From Glandiceps talaboti (lineage: Eukaryota; Hemichordata; Enteropneusta; Spengelidae): a stretch of 64,000 nt of DNA. The notes beneath the pieces were generated by a model. That model had not been told where the DNA came from. It was given only the letters and a program-made list of their open reading frames with translations, and did not search any database. Location: the NCBI RefSeq assembly GCF_964340395.1, contig NC_135566.1, forward strand, positions 6,000,501-6,064,500. The letters are read 5' to 3'. Shown piece by piece: positions 24,909 through 35,280 of the stretch; the first letter of the stretch is position 1; every line of letters starts with the position of its first letter. Made by a program: the position numbers and the translations under genes.

Positions 24909-25088
24909 TTTGTTCGAGCACTCGAGAAAATTAATATATAGTTTATTTGAATAATCTACGTTATCACATGACCTGATAGCCCCTTGACATATTTATTTAT
25001 AGGTACTTATCTCAATGTGATACTGTCATCGAGTCATGTTACCTGCTGACAAGGTGCCAACATTGATGCCATGACACCAATCAGTCAG

Positions 25089-25132
<44 letters not shown>

Positions 25133-25188
25133 CAAAGTGCGCACACCCCCTGGAGGATTTTTGCTAATAAAAATTGTGAGTCTACGGT
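24909..25188. repeat. Spacer with (TCAA)n microsatellite at 25088-25132
   Basis: Upstream of the NAT8-like gene. CTATATA on the minus strand at about 24935-24941 lies only about 27 bp from the ATG, too close for an ordinary TATA box. The (TCAA)n array follows TCAG units. Confidence 0.8.
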
Positions 25189-25280
25189 ATACTACGAAAG
25201 CCGTCAGGGGACTTCCGACTTCCAACTTCCAAAGTTTTGGAAGTCGGAAGTCGGAAGTCCCCTGACGGCTTTCGTAGTAT
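25189..25280. repeat. Near-perfect 45-bp inverted repeat (hairpin)
   Basis: The arms ATACTACGAAAGCCGTCAGG... and their complement meet with essentially no loop at 25234/25235. I count one mismatch in the 45-bp arms. The inner half of each arm is itself made of GACTTCC direct repeats. It abuts a tRNA-derived SINE immediately to the right. Confidence 0.93.
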
Positions 25281-25282
25281 CC

Positions 25283-25632
25283 AAACAGTGGAGTCATGAT
25301 GGGCGAATGGTTAGAATGGCCGGCTTTGAATATATCTGCAGATTGCAGGTTCGAACCCCATCGCTGCCGTTTGTTTCTGAATGGGATAATATTTGAACCC
25401 TGTGCAATATTTGAACCATGACTGTGCCTCAGTTCACGCTGTCACCCAGCTGTATAATTGGGGACCCGATAGGATAGAGGTTGCAATGTGAATGCTTTAA
25501 TCCTAGACGCTGCAATGGATTATATGCTCCCCATGGAGTTGAGGAAGTAATGGGCCGTTGTGCCGATATAGATCTGTGCCAGGGGTAATAATTGTAAAGC
25601 ACTTTGAGCACTATATTACTAGTATAATTGAC
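25283..25632 (+). mobile_element. tRNA-derived SINE, apparently full length
   Basis: The head resembles a tRNA: box A-like GGGCGAATGGTTAGAATGG and box B GGTTCGAACCCC at the correct spacing for RNA polymerase III. About 250 bp of body follows, with a tail GTAAAGCACTTTGAGCACTA that resembles 3' ends shared by CR1/L2-type LINEs and their SINEs. A 5' fragment (ATGGTCGAATGGTTAGACTG) recurs at about 46312. Pol III boxes are seen directly; the LINE partnership is inference. Confidence 0.75.
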
Positions 25633-26231
25633 ACAAAATCAATCACATTTAGACAAACACGGACATCCACAGAATTGCGGTTGGATGGGGTCTACGACAT
25701 AAAACGCAGAAAAATATCTGTTTTTAACACTGACACAGTCTTGATCATTGTGGAGTTGCCACGAGTAACGGAGTATTCTATTGAAGTCGTAGCATTTGTA
25801 ATTGTTGGATCATAGTACGAATCCTGCCGATTGATGGTGGATGAGTACTAACTTATAGAAGTTGGCTCCATAACTGTATCATATATTTTACACTGTGGTT
25901 GATTCGTTCCATATCATTGCTATCAGTTTTGTCCCTATATGATTTGCACGCATAATAGTCTACCGGTAGTCCCTATATCACATCATTACTATTTACACCT
26001 CCACTCTTCGTTGGTAGCCAGACTAAACGTATCATGACTTGCACAAATCCGACTATCATATACTAGTACCTGCACCTGTTGTTATCGATTAATGAGCACA
26101 CGCCGCCAGCCGCCAAACAAATGTCTCTTAACAGTCGATATGGCCAAATCAATGGCTATGTATTACGATATTACGATGACCAATCGTTGCTTTGAACGAA
26201 TGTACACAGTAGACGTTTGAACTGCCACTTC

Positions 26232-26232
<1 letters not shown>
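25633..26232. other. Intergenic, nothing recognised
   Basis: No coding exon or repeat end identified between the SINE and the CTGT array. Confidence 0.45.
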
Positions 26233-26290
<58 letters not shown>

Positions 26291-26298
26291 CAGTCTCT

Positions 26299-26368
<70 letters not shown>

Positions 26369-26382
26369 TCTCCCTCTCTCTT
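26233..26382. repeat. (CTGT)n then (CT)n microsatellite
   Basis: About 14 CTGT units to 26290, a short C-rich junction, then CT units to about 26382 with a few CCT interruptions. Confidence 0.97.
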
Positions 26383-27277
26383 TCTGTAGTGACATTGTGA
26401 TTTAATCTACTATACTGTGACGTATTAATAATAGTTGTACCTGTGTTCACAATCTGACTGTCGACTTTGAATTGTTATGTACAATTGGTTACAACAAGCC
26501 ATCCACTCAGTGACTTACTTGTGCTGTGTCATGATGAATTGGGCAAGTTTTCACATAACTCGTGACGTCATCATTGAGTAACGTATAATTTTCAAATAGT
26601 GCGGATACACGTGTGTATCAATCCGCCACGACATTCATCTCGTATTGATTTATTCAACGCAAAATAATCTTGTGCACCATGAATCTCAATATCCTTATTT
26701 TATATATTGTTATTGGCCAGCAAATACAAATCGAAATAACTCATAACTGTGAATCTACCGCACGTATACGGTTTCTACGAGAAACATATACTATTATATA
26801 GCTTACACGTGACCATGTGGGGAATTTTTTTAAAGTAGTGTATAGGTTAGAGGTGAACAAGAGTGATCTTCACGGAAAACTTTGGGATAAGTTATTCACA
26901 GCGTCGAAATTATGAGTCGAGTCCATAAATAGTGTGAAATGCAACAACGTTGCAAACTTGCATTGTTAGCACGTATCATGTGTTGAGGAAGGGGTGGAAC
27001 CTTTGAGTGCAGTAGTGGAGACGTTTTCTTCATAAAATAGAAAATGTAGCAATTGGGCTTTGCAGATTTCTATTGGTCGATACGTTGGGGGAAAATTAAC
27101 ACGGCATTTTCATCTGTTACAGAACGGTTCTACTACTAAGATCAGCTGGTGTAAGAATACAACAAATATTCGAACCGTCATCGTGAGTCGTGATCGTCCA
27201 ATCTATATAAATAGCTACAGACGGGTTGGTGTACCATCATCCACAGTGGAAAGATCGTCAACATCGGTAGTTCTAAA
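26383..27277. promoter_or_regulatory. GST upstream region with TATA promoter
   Basis: A consensus TATA box, TATATAAATA, lies at 27204-27213, with CCAAT just upstream (27198-27202). A start site about 30 bp on, near 27235, would give a 5' UTR of about 45 nt before the ATG at 27278. Further upstream are a CRE TGACGTCA (26563-26570) and an AP-1-like TGAGTCG (about 27184). No complete antioxidant response element was found by eye. Confidence 0.6.
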
Positions 27278-29789
27278 ATGGCGCCGAAGGAAAATGTTCG
27301 TTTGACCTATTTCAATGGACGTGGGAGGGGTGAATCAGTTCGCTTCATCCTCGCCGCTGCAGGAGTTGAGGTAAACTTACCAATCTTCCTTGTCATTTTA
27401 TCAAAAACTGTTTTAGACGTAACTTTCTTGATTTATTTTGACGGACTATAGCTACAAACGTTTAATTTTCTCAGTAGATTTAAAGCCAGCCGTACAACGG
27501 TACATGGTATGCCCGGGATTGTAGGCTAACAATTAAAAAGTATAAGCTTAGGTTTTAATAATAATAATAGTCTTATCGAAATCTGAACCACTTGTTAATC
27601 ATGGATTGGTTTGATTGCCATTGTCAAAACTGTCTCTCGGGGGTGGGGGTGGGGGGGGGGGTCATACTTGGATACTTGGATGCAAAAATGTTGCAAACAT
27701 GTATCGTAAGTGTGTCAGTGTATGTAGGGAAGGGGATGGCGTGAGCCTTTAGCCGTTGAATTGTTCAACACGAATCATTTATTATAAAACATGTTAAGCA
27801 TATTTGTTTCTGTTAAAAGAAAGACCACAACAATGATATTGCGACATAAGGTACTTGTATATTCGCTGCTAACGAGTGTACTTCCAAGTTATTTAACATA
27901 GTGTCCGAGGACCCATCGTCAATCGACGTCATAAATCACAGACCGCTTTACGCCACTACAGGATGCCCAGTCTTGCGAGAACACTGTCCAATACACTGCT
28001 CAAAACAATTTAAGTTACTTATGCCCTTTAGCTTTAGCTAATTCCTTTCCAAGTACACCTAAGTTTTCAATTAATGGCTCTTATGAAATTTTAGGGTCCA
28101 TTGCATGTGTATCGAACATGCCCGCGAACACCATTGCCCCGTCCCGTTCAAGTGTAATAGTGAAGTCTAAAACGCAATTTCATTTACCTAATCTCTGACC
28201 AGGCTGTCAGACTTTCGAATTGTTAATTTATGAATCAGCGGATACATTGGTTGGAAGAATCTAGACATGTTCATCTTACACAACAAATCATGCCTGATTT
28301 TCCCGCCATCTCTGTAATAATTGAAATCTCTCATCTTTGAACATAACTTTGTGTTTACCAAAAATAAACATCTATTTATCGTGATCGTTGGTTGCAGGTA
28401 GTCTTATGAATAAATGAATATTAAATTGAAAGTCATTGCCAACATTATCACAGTCATGTGACTTTTAGCTCCATCATGTATGAATGGCTAGATTGTTCAG
28501 GGCGTTTATGGTCTAACATGTTCCTAAAACTTTCTACTCATATTCAAAATATTTGGTTTTAACAGAATTTTTTTTATTTTTATGTTATTAGTTTACAGAA
28601 CGGTTTCTGACGGAGAAGTCGCAACTTGACAAATGGCGAGCAGGTAAATGTTTCGAGATTAGTCGAATTGCAGGCCATCCTTCGGATCAGTCAAAACACT
28701 GAAACAGTGACATGAAGTGAGAGTATGAAATTAATAAGAATGACATAGGTCTTAGGAAAATAGATGTGTGTTTCCAGTACGTTCCGAGGGGTAACTGCAG
28801 TATTGAATTTGATCACAATCAAGCAATCGATCGATAAATCGATCAAATACTCACCTTAACGTGAAATACACGTCGGAAATAAACTGTTTAAACTTTAGCT
28901 GTAACTTTGATAAAAAATCTCCACCCTATTCTCAATTAAAATCAAGAAAAAACAGGGGCACACCTGTCAAATTGTATCCAATTTAAACCAATATGGCCGC
29001 CAAATTCTGACAGTATTAACTCTATGGGAAAATAAAATATCGTCGATTTCCATGGAAACAAGACGGTGAACCTTCAAATGTATTTTATTATTTCAAACTG
29101 GACCACAAGCAACTTCTATCTGGCAAAGTTTAGATAGATTTTAAGAATTTTTGATTTTCGATGAAATTCGTCACATGCATTCTTCCTTAACGAATGTAGG
29201 CGTGCCTTCCTACTCAGTCTGTCCTGAAACATGATCATACATGTAGGGTAACAAACAAACGTGTAGGGTAGCAAACAAGCAAACGTGTAGAGAAATATCT
29301 TGCTAATAGCTGTACACTGTGAACTGTACAGTAGAATAGTTAGATTTCATCGAATTGATAATATTTTGTTCTCTAGATGGCGAGCTTTTATTCATGCAAG
29401 TACCAATGCTTGAAATGGATGGTAGGAAAGTTGTACAAACTCTAGCAATTACTCGTCACGTGGCTAGAAAGTACGGACTTGACGGAAAAAATGACGAAGA
29501 AAAAAGTAGGTTAGTACAGTCTTGTTCGAATTCTAAGAGCGCATTTGCATTTTGACCGTATACGTAATACTACGACATTTCTTTAACGTCCCTTACTCTA
29601 TTCTGATATATACACGCGGTTCCAACTCTGTTCAATTTTTTCTCACGCAGTTCTACTTCTCTTCATCCATCTGTCTATCTGCTTTTTTGTCTGTGTCTGT
29701 GTCTGTGTCTGTGTCTGTGTCTATGTCTGTGTCTGTGTCTGTGTCTGTGTCTGTGTCTGTTTGTTTGTCTGTGTGTGTCTGTGTTTCTC

Positions 29790-29881
<92 letters not shown>

Positions 29882-30670
29882 CTTAACTCCAGAAATCATT
29901 CACAACGTAACAATTGGTATTAACAAATTTTATACCTGCTAATATTTACATTTTTCTATTTGCAGAATCGATACACTGAATGAGGGCGCAAGAGAATTCC
30001 TCGAAAATTACTTTGGAATAGGATTTGTCCCAAGTACCGAAAAACTTTTATCGAAAATCAAGGAAACAGTTCTCCCAAGATACCTACCAATTTTTGAAAA
30101 GGTGAAATGTTTGCCTGTATGATAACATTGTCATAACGATAACCTTTACTGTATAATTCATGAGATGTACAAAGCCATCAGGAAAGATGAAGGTTTAGTT
30201 GTACAGGTTAACTTGACTAAACACACACTGTAGATATTAGTGTTTAGTTAAAACTGAGAGTGTTGTATTATCGTTTCTGAAGAAAGAAAACCTAAACATC
30301 TAAATCAAGAAAATATCAAATCGTTCTCAACATAGCAAGCACAGTAAATTGATTATTTTCCTCTGTGTGAGGGGTATTCGCCATTTCCACCCCCCCCCCC
30401 CCTTATTCAAAGACAAATTCGAGTACTTTGTAAGATTGTCTAAACGAATCTCAATACATATGCAGGTGTTATCTGAGAATTCTTCCGGGTACTTGGTTGG
30501 GGATCAGCTAAGCTATGCTGATGTAACACTACTAGAGGCTTTGTTGAATACCGAAGAAAATCTACCAGGTTCCCTGAAGGAATATCCAAAAGTGTCGGTA
30601 AGTATACCAATATCAGATATTATCAGCCTGCTATTGTGTCAGAGAGAAAGGGAAAGAGTGAGAGAGGGGG

Positions 30671-30759
<89 letters not shown>

Positions 30760-30995
30760 GTGAGAGTCGGAGAGATGGTGGGTGGGAGACAGAGAGAAGG
30801 GCAGACAGACAGACAGACTGACTGGTTGAGAGGATTGGATTCAGAGATAGAATAAATGTATCAACTTCATATATCACTTTCGAATTATATATTGAATTAA
30901 GTTTATTAAATGATTATATATACATATGTATTTGTGTGTGTGTGTGTGTATGTGTGTATGTGTGTGTGTGTGTGTGTATGTGTGTGTGTGTGTGT

Positions 30996-31045
<50 letters not shown>

Positions 31046-31339
31046 GCAATGCGTTCCCTATTTCTTTAGTTGCTATGTGAAAGAGAGCTGGTTAAATAGA
31101 ATACACAATGATGTATCCACTAGAAACACAGCTATTGGATGACTAAAAAGTCTGCTATTCAGCATTCAAGCTTAAGTACCACAATCGGGCGTTTCTTTTT
31201 TGTCTTTCCAAATTTTCAGGAATTCCTTGCCCTTGTTTCATCGTTGCCACAGATGAAGACATTCTTGGCGGGACCGTTGAGAAAAGGACCAAACAACGCC
31301 GTGTATATAAAAACTGTCAGAACAGTACTGGAGTTTTAG
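27278..31339 (+). CDS. Glutathione S-transferase, alpha class, six coding exons
   Basis: Exons: 27278-27370, 28592-28643, 29377-29509, 29966-30101, 30466-30597 and 31220-31339, all GT-AG, phases 0,1,2,0,0. Lengths are 93/52/133/136/132/120 nt; total 666 nt, 221 aa (vertebrate alpha GSTs are about 222). The catalytic Tyr11 lies in TYFNGRGR, with the alpha-class Arg17 behind it. The glutathione-site loop QVPML is at 56-60 with Pro58 cis, and QTLAI at 69-73. The all-alpha C-terminal domain contains YLVGDQLSYADV and ends VRTVLEF. It is a cytosolic dimer conjugating glutathione to electrophiles and reducing peroxides. The introns carry several microsatellites and one dispersed repeat. Sigma class is excluded by the NGRGR segment and the C-terminal pattern. 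The class call is by eye. Confidence 0.95.
28887..29190 (+). repeat. Dispersed repeat B, copy 1 (GST intron 2)
   Basis: About 300 bp shared with 42681-42993: TCTCAATTAAAATCAAG, CCAATATGGCC(G/A)CCAAA, TCTATGGGAAAAT, GTCGATTTC, ACAAGA(C/T)GGTGAACC and TTTATTATTTCAAA in the same order. No coding capacity and no clear ends; class unknown. Confidence 0.65.
29691..29878. repeat. (CTGTGT)n then (CT)n microsatellite in GST intron 3
   Basis: A hexanucleotide CTGTGT array at about 29691-29790, then more than 40 CT units to 29877, about 85 bp before the exon 4 acceptor. The frame across it is an artefact. Confidence 0.96.
30676..30760. repeat. (AG)n with a poly-G end, GST intron 5
   Basis: About 36 AG units then about 12 G, less than 80 bp after the exon 5 donor. 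Confidence 0.96.
30931..31047. repeat. (GT)n with a (GC)n core, GST intron 5
   Basis: GT repeats interrupted by GTAT units and by an alternating GC tract at about 30998-31012. The purine-pyrimidine alternation is continuous, so Z-DNA formation is possible. Confidence 0.95.
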
Positions 31340-31623
31340 AATGCAACTCTGACAACAGGGCCGGGGTTCAGGCATATCTTTCGTAGTTTCTTGTACCGTA
31401 CGTATTTGAATACAGTACAACTTTCAACGGAGGGGGAGGGGGTGTCCGTGCACATCTAGTAGGTGCGTCTCGGATGATAATGTAAAGAGGACTATGGTTT
31501 TTACGATGATCGTTTTTTTGTGTCGTGTTGATTTTATCTTCCTTCGCATGTTGATGATAGCCTGTCCGTGGTATTCGAGCCAAATTTCACCACGTACGTG
31601 TTACATGTTGTTGAATTTAATTA

Positions 31624-31629
31624 AATAAA
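31624..31629 (+). terminator. GST polyadenylation signal
   Basis: AATAAA in TTAAATAAAC, 285 nt after the GST stop codon, followed by T-rich sequence. It is the first canonical signal seen downstream. Confidence 0.6.
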
Positions 31630-31782
31630 CAACTTTTATCATTCATTGGTCTTATCCCATGTTGTTTTTATTCTTACTGTTTAATTGTGTATCATTTAGA
31701 TTCCTTATTGAATACTTTTTATTAGAACCTAGGTTTTCCTAAGAACTCTTTGAGAACCCTAAACTTTAAAATCACTAGCTAT

Positions 31783-32005
31783 GCATACCATGCGCCAGCC
31801 AAATTATTGTCTTTGAACGGAAAAAATGTACTGTATTGCCTGGTCGTTCTACGTCACGACAATTCCTTGTACGTCATCGGTTCTGTGGTGATCGAAATAT
31901 GAGTCAAGGCGTTTCAAATCGCCAGTTATATTTTCCCGAGTTTTCATAAAATACGCTTGAGGAGGTGTACTAATATATTATCCCCAATATTGTATGATGA
32001 CCTCC
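31783..32005 (+). mobile_element. Composite repeat R1, copy 2 (truncated)
   Basis: Contains GCCAAATTATTGTCTTTGAA, TACGTCACGACAATTCCTTG, GAAATATGAGTC and the junction GCTTGAGGAGGTGTACTAA, then only the first part of the palindromic module (TTATCCCCAATATTG). Same order as the copy at 49842-50332. Confidence 0.68.
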
Positions 32006-32659
32006 AGATTTATTGGTTAATTTTAACTGAGAACGGGTTTGATTTTGTTTGAACAAAGTTACTGCAAAAGTTTAAGATTTACATTTCAAAAGCAGATCAG
32101 ATGCGTGATCTAAATATAGGTTTATGAGATTTTTACCTACAGTCGTTGGTGGCGGTAGTCTACATGTTTGAGAGCGCCCCGTCACGGTGTACGGTGTACC
32201 GGTATACCGCAGACTAGGATTTGACTAATACGTCTTTCAGATTCGCGTTTCTTCTTTAGACAATGAATCGCTCCACGGAAACAGATCTTTAAAGACTGCA
32301 TCGCTCTCACTTACTCCCACTTTATTGAAAGTACATCTTCGTTCTTTTGTTTTTCATGTATGGACTATATGTAGTCGTGAATATGAGTTTGTTGTGTAGT
32401 ACTGATACTGCTTTCATTCATAGCCTTTCTCTTTGTCTGTAACGTTTTTGTAAGTTCTTATTATGGCTCTTCGGATATTGGCGAAGCCTGTCATGAACAC
32501 AAAACATGTATTCATTTACATGAGACCTTGGAGAAACAATCATTCGTTTAAGGTTCCCAATGTAATGACGTGACGTGACGAGAACTAAAACATGTTTTCC
32601 CACTAAAGTACAATTCAGATATTACAATATTTAAAGATAACTTGTTGGTCATTACAGCG
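32006..32659. other. Between GST and LEMD3, nothing recognised
   Basis: No gene or repeat end identified. GAGCGCCCCGTCACGGTG at about 32171 is GC-rich against its surroundings. Confidence 0.45.
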
Positions 32660-33046
32660 AAAACGTCGCCTGGCACGACAAATATCTTGCTATCACTGCT
32701 ACGTTTCACCATCTAACTACGAGAATTAGCAACGTATCATAGCAACACAGATACTTGTGCCCCGAGATTTGTTTCAGAATATGATAAATATTTTAATAAT
32801 ATTGCCTTACTTGGCCGATAATGTGTGAATGGGGTAAAATATCACGGGTTCCTAGGATCGCGTAAGTCCACTCACCTCGAAATATGTGAGAAGGAAGGGA
32901 CGACTTACTCCGTATGCAAGCAGGACTAACCTAGGGGCACAGCACGTGACTGTGCATAGCAACGTAAAGTGAAAATTTTATTGAGGAAGTCGATAAGATG
33001 TAGCATATGATGTTCGTAAGATTTTGGTTGTGCCAGACGACGTTTT
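32660..33046. mobile_element. MITE, family G, copy 2, in the LEMD3 promoter region
   Basis: About 387 bp. The left arm starts AAAACGTCGCCTGGCACGAC and the right arm is complementary, ending GTGCCAGACGACGTTTT. Internal landmarks (ATCTTGCTA, CTGCTACGTTT) match the copy at 10781-11132. The right end lies only 232 bp from the LEMD3 start codon. Confidence 0.72.
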
Positions 33047-33275
33047 ATGTAGTTACCAATGGCAGTTTATCTATTTCACCATGATTTATTTTGGAAAGAT
33101 TTAGAGCCAAAATGCATACAGTCACACATTGAGCGACACCAGTACCCACGTACATACACGTACGTACGTAAGCTACGTGGTAAAGTAGTTCACCTCGAGA
33201 TCTCACAAACGCAAACGTGGTCTTGTTATGGCGCCCTCTATAGGGGAAAGCAGCGGAACATGATATGCAGAGGAC

Positions 33276-33287
33276 AACATGGCGGCG
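33276..33287 (+). promoter_or_regulatory. YY1-like site over the LEMD3 start codon
   Basis: AACATGGCGGCG matches the YY1 core (ATGGCGGC) and spans the initiation codon, an arrangement common in TATA-less housekeeping promoters. AGAGGGCGCC on the minus strand at about 33228-33237 resembles a CTCF core. No TATA box was found. Confidence 0.45.
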
Positions 33288-35216
33288 AGAAGGAGAAGTC
33301 GTCTGGCCGCCAACAGACCTACATCCAATGATGACGATGAACTTCGGAGTGAATTGCAAAGGTTGGGCCACACTGTTGGACCAATCACGGACACTACACG
33401 ATCCATTTATGTAAAGAAACTAAATAGTCTTCGAGCTGCAGAAAGGAAAAAAGAACGACCCGTTGCTCGTCGTAAACAAGTTGGTACCTTCTTCAGCTCA
33501 GACGAAAGCGACTCTGACTCAAAGAGAACAAAACCCAGTGGCAGGTCAACCGTAAGTGAGCCCATTCAAAAGAGAAAGTCTCGAGCAACAGCTCAAAAAG
33601 ATGATATCCGTACAACATTAAGCAGAAGGTCCATCAAATTGGAAAACAAGAGACTTACAGTTACACCACCACCAACTACGAAAGATAGGTAAGTTTTTGT
33701 CACGACCTCTCAACCGACAGTCCTTCCGTTATACACAGTTTATTGTCTGTCTATCTGTCTACAGACATTGTTTAGTCAACTGCCAACCTCGGCCTTATTA
33801 TATGAAGGCGACAAATTCATGGTCAAGAGGGATATTGATGGCCAAGCGAGCGTTTGTGGTATTTGTCTAAGAGGAGAGGTAAAGTCGATTCTATGTAGGC
33901 TAGGCTAGCAATGATGTCCACTAGATTTATATCACGTTTGGGTCATACAATGTAACACGTACACTGTCTGTAAAAATAGGATGTGTACGCAGTGCATGGG
34001 AACATTCTTGGGTTACTAAAAGTGAACCATACGTTCGTACTTAGACCCAACACGTGGATCTATGGTTGGTAGTGACACAAATCAGGCATTCATTGTCGGT
34101 TTTGACATGCAACCCAATCTGTTACCTAACTTCCTAGTTCTCGTTTCATCATAGACAATGGAGTCTCCTCCACTGTCTGTGCTTTCATTTGTTACCAAAG
34201 TCATATGGGAAGGTGTGAATTGGCTGTCCACAATACATTCTGATTTATGCTAGGGAGTCTTAATCATATTCCAGTACCATCCTAATGGTCAATTTTCCAG
34301 CTCCAAGATGAATTGCGTGAGACTGTGTCGTATATATTGTTATGTTTAGTCTTGTTATGTCTTTATTACATTTGAAATAACATTTCAGTTTGAAATTATG
34401 GAAAAACAGGAACTATTTAATTGTGAGTGATTTTATAGAATGAAGCATGGACGCCATTTATAACCAAATGATTTTACTGGTAAAGCCAGGGTACGGTCAG
34501 GCATGGAAGTATCACCGACCTTATATTATACTTCCATGGGTCAGGTGACAACTATCCTGTTTACACATGTAAATAGAATAACAACATCTGCAGGCAGAAC
34601 ACTCAGTTTAATTTGTAGGAATCTAAGCTCACATAGAAAATGAACCAAAACAGCATACATTGCCTCACTTAGGCCCACTCTTGAGTACTGCTCTGCAGTG
34701 TGGAACCCCACACTAAAGAGTTAGTTCAAAAGGTTGGAAAAATACAAAGAAAGGCAGGTGTTATGCATATCTCATAAATGAACTAGAATGGGACAACCTG
34801 TCAAGTAGGAGTAGAACATCTTGACTCGGCATTTTACACAAAGCTACAGGGAGGCACTTGGCCCTGCCAGTGCAAAGCTATAGGCAAACCTGACACACAT
34901 ACTCAACAAGCTTCATTCAACCACAGTCCCTGTGATTCAACATCAGGCACGCACAGACTGTCACAAACACATTCCAAGGACAATCAGAGATTGGAACAAT
35001 CTACCACTGGAAATAATCAACATAACAGAACCAGAACAATTCAAACAAGTAGTTACAACATTTAACATAGCACAGGATAGAAACATCAAGGATTAATATC
35101 AAATTTAGCAAACACCACATCATACTCGTTAAGTCTCATATGGGATGTGGAATACATGTAGACTAGTATATGAAAGAAGATCCCACTTAGTGGCATGTGG
35201 AAAAAAAACATGCTCC

Positions 35217-35280
<64 letters not shown>

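Noticed and set aside
24934-24941. TATA box for the NAT8-like gene
   Set aside because: Only about 27 bp from the ATG, which would leave almost no 5' leader.
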